Of a stretch of 64,000 nucleotides of DNA, positions 57,901 through 64,000 are shown one piece after another. The position numbers were made by a program, and so were the translations under genes. The stretch lies in contig OZ024744.1 in the NCBI GenBank assembly GCA_964016885.1, positions 22,617,298 to 22,681,297 of the forward strand, in the 5' to 3' direction. This DNA is from Eledone cirrhosa. Its lineage: Eukaryota > Mollusca > Cephalopoda > Octopoda > Eledonidae. The notes below the pieces were generated by a model. The model was given only the letters and a program-made list of their open reading frames with translations. It was not told the origin of the DNA and searched no databases. Numbering within the stretch: position 1 is the first letter of the stretch; each line of letters opens with the position of its first letter.

Positions 57901-60900
57901 TGCCCAACTTCGACAAACCTAACGAAGACAGCCCACCTTCGACAAGCCTAACAGAGTCTTCCCACATTCGACAACTCTATCTGAGACTGCCCACCTTCGA
58001 CAAGTCTAACAGAGACTGCCCATATATGACAAACCTAACAGACACTGCCAACCTTCGACAAGTCTAACAGAGACTGCCCACCTTCGCTCAAATATAACAC
58101 AGTCAGCCCACCTGCGACAAGCCTAACAGGGACTGCCAACAGGGACTACCCACCTTCAAAAAATCTAACAGAGACTGCCCACCTTCGACAAACCTAACAG
58201 AGACTACCGACCTTCCACAAACTTAACAGAGAATCCCCACCTTCGACAAACCTAACAGTGAGTGCCAATTTTCAACAAGCCTAAGTGAGACTGCCAACAT
58301 TTGACAATGCTAACAAGATTGCCCACCTTCGATAAGCCTAACAGTGATTGCCCAACTTCAACAAGTCTAACGGAGACTGTCAATCTTAAAGAAGCCTAAC
58401 AGAGACTGCCCATCTTTGACAAACATAACAGAGACGGCCCAACAGCGACAAACCTAACAGACTTCCCACCTTCGACAAGACTAACAGAGACTGCCCTTCT
58501 TCCACAAGTCTAACATAGACTACCCACCTTAGACTAGCATAGCAGAGACTGCGCACCGTCGACTAACCTAACAGAGACTGCCCACGTTCTACAAACCAAA
58601 CAGAGACAGCCCACCTTCGACAAGCCTAACAGACACGGCCCACATTCGACAAGTCTAATAGAGACTGCCCACCTTCGACAAACATAACAGAGACTGCCCA
58701 CATACGACAAACCTAACAGAGACTGCCCACCTTCGATAAGCCTAACAGTGACTGCCCAGATTCGACAAACTTAACAGAGACTGCCGACCTTCGACAAGTC
58801 TAACACTGACCGCCCACTTTCGCTCAAATCTAAAAGAGACTGCCCACCTTCGACAAGCCTAACAGAGACTGCCAACATTTGACAAGTCTAACTGAGACTG
58901 CCCACCTTCGATAAACCTAACAGTGACTGCCCATCATCGACAAATCTAACAGAGACTATCAATCTTAGACAGGCCTAACAGAGACTTCCCATCTTTGACA
59001 AACCTGACAGAGACTGCCGACATTCGACAAGCCTAATAGAGACTGCCCAGCTTCGACAAACCTAACAGAGACTTCCCAGCTTCGTCAAACCTAAGAGAGA
59101 CTGCCCACCTTCGACAAGCCTATCAGTGACTATCAATCTTAGAGAAGCCTAACAGCGACTGCCCACCATTGACAAAAATTACATAGACTGCCCACCTTCG
59201 ACAAACCTAACAGAGACTGCCCACCTTTGACAAGCCTAAACGAGACTGCCCACATTCGACAAGTCTAACTGAGACTGCCCACCTTCAACAAGTCTAACAG
59301 AGACTGCCCACATACGACAAACCTAACAGATACTACCCACATTCGACAAGCCTAACAGCGACTGCCCACATTCGGCAGACTTAACAGAGATTGCCCACCT
59401 TCAACAACTCTAACAGAGACTGCCCACCTTCGCTCAAATCTAACACTGACTGCACACCTTCGACAAGCCTAACAGAAAATGCCCACCTTCGACAAGTCTT
59501 ACAGAGACTGCCCACATTCGACAAGCCTAATAGAGACTTCCCAGATTCGTCAAAGCTAACAGAGACTGCCCACCTTCGACAACTCTTACAGAGACTGCGC
59601 AGTTTCGACAAGTCTAACAGAGACTGCCCTATTTCGACAAGACTAACAGAGACTGCCCACTTTCGACAAATCTACCAGCGATTGCCCAACTTCAACAAAC
59701 CTAACATAGACAGCCCACCTTCGACAAGTCTAACAGAGACTACCCACATTTGACAAGTCTAACAGAGTCTGCCCAACTTCGACAAGTCAAACATAGACTA
59801 CCTACCTTAGACTAGCCTAGAAGAGACTGCGCACCTTCGACTAACCTAACAGAGAATGCCCACCTTCGACAAAACTAACAGAGACTGCCCCCCTTCTACA
59901 AACCTAACAGAGACTGTCCACCTTCGACAAGTCTAACAGAGACTGCCCACCTTCGACAGACCTAACAGAGACTGCCCACCTTCGACAAACCTAACAGAGA
60001 CTGCCCACCTTCGACAAACTTAACAGAGACTGCCTACGTTCGACAAGGCTAACAGAGACTGCCCATCTTCGACAAAATTACAGAGACTGCCCACCTTCGA
60101 CAAACCTAATAGAGACTGCCCACCTTCGACAAGCCTAACAGAGAGTTGCCACCTTCGACCAGCCAAACAGAGATTGACTACTCAGCTTCGTCAAACCTAA
60201 AAGAGACTGCCCACCTTCGACAAGACTAACAGTGTCTATAAATCTTAGACAAACCTAACAGAGTGCCCACCTGGACAGACTTGACAGAGACTGCCCACCT
60301 TCGACAAGCCTAACAGAGACTCCCCACCTTCGACGAGCCTAACAGAGACTGCCGACCTTCGACAAGTCCAACAGAGACTGCCCACCTTCGGTAAAATCTA
60401 ACACAGACTGCACACATTCGACAAGCCGAACAGAGACTGCCCACCTTCGACAACTCTTACGGAGACTGCCCACTTTCGACAAACCTAACAGCGACAGCTC
60501 ACCTTCGACAAGCCTACCAGAGACTGCCCTCATTCGACAAGTGTAAATTAGACTGCCCACCTTCGACAAGTCTAACAAAGACTGCCCATATATGACAAAC
60601 CTAACAGAGACTGCCCAACTTCGTCAAGCCTAACAGTGGCGTCCCACCTTCGACAAACTTACCTGAGACTGCCGACGTTCGAAAAGTCTAACAGAGACTG
60701 CCAACATTTGACAAGTCTAACAGAGACTGCTTAGCTTCGATAAGCCTACCAGAGACTACTCAACTTCCACAAGTCTAACAGAGACTATCAACCTTAGGCA
60801 AGCCTAACAGAGACTACTCAACTTCGACAAGTCTAACGGAGACTATCTACCTTAGGCAAGCCTAACAGAGACTGCCCACCTTCGACATACCTAACAGAGA

Positions 60901-63900
60901 TTACCGACCTTCGACAAATCTAACAGGGACTACCCTCCTTCAACATGTCTAACAGAGACTGCCCTACTTAAAAAAACCTAACAGAGACTGCCCACCTTCG
61001 ACAAACCTAACAGAGACTGCCCATATATGACAAACCTAACAGAGACTGCCCAACTTTGCTGAAATCTAACACATCTGCCCACCTTCTACAAGCCTAACAG
61101 AGACTGCCGACCTTCGACAAGTCTAACAGAGACTGCCCACCTTCGATAAGCCTACCAGAGACTACTCAACTTCGACAGGTCTAACAGAGACTATCAATCT
61201 TAGGCAAGTATAACAGAGACAGCCCACCTTCGACAAACCTAACACAGACTACCGACCTTCGACAAATCTAACAGGGAATACCCACCTTCAACAAGCCTAA
61301 CAGAGACTGCCCTGCTTCGACAATCCTAACAGAGACTGCCCACCTTCAACAAACCTAACAAAGACTACCGACCTTCGGCAAACGTAACAGAGAATCCCCC
61401 ACCTTCGACAAACTTAACAAAGACTGCCCACCTTCGACAAACCTAACAGTGACTGTTCATTTTCGACAAGCCTAACAGAGACTGCCAACATTTGAAAAGG
61501 CTAACAAAGACTGCCCAGCTTCGATAAAGTTAACAGTGACTGCCCAACTTCGACAACTCTAACAGAGACTGTCAATCTTAAACAAGCCTAACAGAGACTG
61601 CCTACCTTTGACAAACCTAACAGAGACTGCCCACCTTCGACAAACCTAAGAGAGACTGCCCACATTCGACAAGCGTAACGCAGACTGCACATCTTCGACA
61701 AACCTAACAGAGACTGCCAACCTTTGACAAGTCTAACAGAGACTGCCCTGCTTCGTCAAAACTAAGAGAGACTGCCCATCTTCGACAAGCCTAACAGTGA
61801 CTATCAATCTTAACAAACCTATCAGAGACTGCCCACCTTTGGCAAACCTAAGAGAGTCTGCCCACCTTCGACAAACCTAACAGAGACAGCCCACCTTCCA
61901 CAAGCCTAACAGAGACTGCCCACCTTCGACAGGACTAAAAGAGACTGGCCACATATGACAAATCTAACAGAGATTGCGCACCTTCGCTGAAATCTAACAC
62001 AGACTGCCCACCTTCTACAAGCCTAACAGATACTGCCGAACTTCTACAAGTCTAACAGAGACTGCCCACCTTCGATAAGCCTACCAGAGACTACTAAACA
62101 TGGACAGGTCTAACAGAGACTATCAACCTTAGTCAAGTCTAACAGAGACTGCCCACCTTCGTCAAACCTAACAGAGACTACCGACCTTCGACAAATCTAA
62201 CAGGGAATACCCACCTTCAACAAGCCTAACAGAGACTGCCCTACTTCGACAAACCTATCAGAGACTGCCCACCTTCGACAAACCTAACAAAGACTACCGA
62301 CCTTCGACAAACTTGACAGAATCCCCACCTTCGACAAACTAACATAGAGTGCCCACCTTCGACAAAACTAACAGTGACTAACTTCGACAAGCCTAACAGA
62401 GACTACCCCACATCGACAAGTCTAACAGAGTCTGCCCAACTTCGACAAGTCTAACATAGACTACCCACCTTAGACTTGCCTAGCTGAGACTGCGCACCTT
62501 CGACTAACCTAACAGAGACTGCCCAACTTCGACAAAACTAACAGAGACTGCCCCCCTTCGACAAACCTAACAGAGATTGCCCACCTTCGACAAGTCTAAC
62601 AGAGACTGCCCACCTTCGACAAACATAACATAGACTACCGACCTTCGACAAACCTAACATTGACTGCCCACTTTCGACAAACCTAACAGAAACTGCCAAC
62701 CTTCGACAATTCTAACAGAGACACCACACTTTCATCAAACATAACAGAGACTCCCTACGTTCAACAAGTCTAACAGAGACTACACAACTTCGACAAGTCT
62801 AACAGAGGCTGGCCACATTCGACAAGGCTAACAGAGACTGCCCATCTTCGACAAACCTAACAGAGACTGCCCACCTATGACAAACCTAATAGAGACTGCC
62901 CATCTTCGACAAACCTAACAGAGAGTTGCCACCTTCGACCAGCCAAACAGAGATTGCCAAACTTCGACAAGTCTAACAGAGACTACCCAGCTTCGTCAAA
63001 CCTAAAAGAGACAGCCCACCTTCGACAAGACTAGCAGTGTCTATAAATCTTAGACAAACCTAACAGAGTGCCCACCTTTGACAAACCTAACAGAGACTGC
63101 CCACCTTCAACAAACCTAACAGAGACTGCCCACCTTCGACAAGCCTAACAGAGACTGCCCACCTTCGATAAGCCTAACAGTGACTGCCCAACATCGACAA
63201 GTCTAACAGAGACTGCCCACCTTCGACAATTCTAACATTGACCTCCCACCTTCAACAAGCCTAACAGAGTCTGCCCTCCTTCGACAAGTCTAACATAGAC
63301 TACCCACCTTAGACTAGCCTAGCAGAGACTGCGCAACTTCGACTAACCTAACCGAGACTGCCCAGCTTCGTCAAACCTAAGAGAGACTGCCCATCTTCGA
63401 CAAGCCTAACAGTGACTATCAACCTTACCAAGCCTATCAGAGAATGCCCACCTTCGACAAACCTAACAGAGAGCGCCCACTTCGAGGAGCCTAAAACAGA
63501 CTGCCCACATTTGACAAGTCTAACTGAGACTGCCCATCTTCAACCAGTCTAACAGAGACTGCCCACATACGACAAACCTAACAGATACTGCCCACCTTCA
63601 ACAGACTTAACAGAGACTGCTGACTTTCGACAAGTTTAACATAGACTGCCCAGGTTCGCTCAAATCTAACACAGACTGCACATCTTCGACAAGCCTGACA
63701 GAGACTGCACACCTTCGACAAGACTAACAGAGACTGCCCAGCTTCGCCAAACCTAACAGAGACTGCCCACCTTCGACAAGCCTAACAAAGACTGCTCACC
63801 TTCGACAAACCTAACGGAGACTGCCCACCTTCGACAACTGTAACAGAGACTGCCCACTTTCGAAAAGTCTAACAGAGACTGCCCACCTTCGACAAGCCTA

Positions 63901-64000
63901 ACAGAGACTGCCCACCATTGACAAACATAACAGAGACTGCCCACCTTCGACAAACTTAACAGAGACTGCCCACCTTTGACAAGCCTAACCGAGACTGCCC
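54938..64000. repeat. 13.2-kb higher-order repeat, copy 2 (runs off the window)
   Basis: Matches 41700-50293 unit by unit. Landmarks: CGACCGGCCTAAC (41757/54971), GTTACAAGCC (43770/57043), and the run of CGCTCAAAT variants near 44290/57563. Differences between copies are scattered single bases, roughly one or two per hundred by eye, plus whole-unit insertions. Confidence 0.88.

Larger units (their letters stand above)
27318..64000. repeat. 29-bp satellite array, at least 36.7 kb
   Basis: From 27318 to the window end the sequence is one tandem array with a 29-bp period. The core of the unit is CAGAGACTGCCCACCTTCGA followed by CAA(A/G)(C/T)CTAA. That gives about 1,265 units. Units differ from the consensus at a few positions each. 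The most variable site is just before CTAAC (AC, GC, GT, AT). Units of 27, 28 and 30 bp occur sporadically. No other gene or mobile element interrupts it. The consensus has a stop in one phase on each strand (TAG on minus after GSLC, TAA on plus), so reading frames end at the same words over and over. Every short frame inside is therefore an artefact. Function unknown; centromeric, heterochromatic or other structural roles are possible. Confidence 0.97.

Noticed and set aside
27318..64000. CRISPR array (29-bp direct repeats)
   Set aside because: The 29-bp units are head to tail with no spacers, units vary, and the context is an animal genome with no cas genes.

Overview
The window looks like non-genic, repeat-dominated DNA from an animal, most probably a cephalopod and best of all an octopus. 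The main evidence is two tRNA-derived SINE families. One has the 'GGGTCGATAAA...AGTACCAGT' body (16741-17132). The other has a tRNA-Ala-like head and an 'AGACGGAAAC...' body (17345-17530). I recognise both from octopus and squid genomes. Dense dinucleotide and tetranucleotide microsatellites and several LINE clades fit this. I found no host protein-coding gene. Species is inference.

Layout. 1-3700: a decayed LINE relic with a restriction-like endonuclease motif (minus strand), a four-copy 73-bp tandem repeat, two divergent copies of a repeat ending in (ATGT)n, and a (TG)62 tract. 3720-14527: three copies of one Tx1/L1-like LINE family. Copy A (minus) is very decayed. Copy B (plus) keeps a structured 5' leader and a zinc-knuckle ORF1 but has lost the endonuclease and the start of the RT. 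Copy C (minus) carries an uninterrupted RT reading frame of at least 927 residues and sits inside a CR1-like LINE tail, splitting it in two. A 42-bp-arm foldback hairpin lies just before this nest. 14528-19410: a trinucleotide array, an RTE-like relic, SINEs and a possible hAT-type end.

19505-20834 is the most interesting part. It holds two hammerhead-ribozyme candidates on opposite strands. One is within a set of 61-bp direct and 36-bp inverted repeats. The other has a long, repeatedly paired stem I and lies between 46-bp direct repeats. Penelope-like elements or retrozymes are the likely source. 20939-23590 is a Helitron Rep pseudogene (minus) with intact HUH and two-tyrosine motifs but no helicase. 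24700-26045 holds more LINE tails. 26041-27270 is a GTGTR-type pentanucleotide array.

27318-64000 (57% of the window, running off its end) is one uninterrupted satellite array with a 29-bp unit, roughly 1,265 copies. It has clear higher-order structure: a 13.2-13.7-kb duplication, a 1,101-bp tandem duplication and a 116-bp four-unit motif in triplicate. The short reading frames inside it are products of the repeat period, not genes.

No genes act together in a pathway here. The relations that matter are insertion order (CR1 first, LINE copy C later), microsatellite growth at element tails, and unequal exchange in the satellite. All positions were read by eye, so boundaries are good to a few bases for perfect repeats and to tens of bases for decayed elements.
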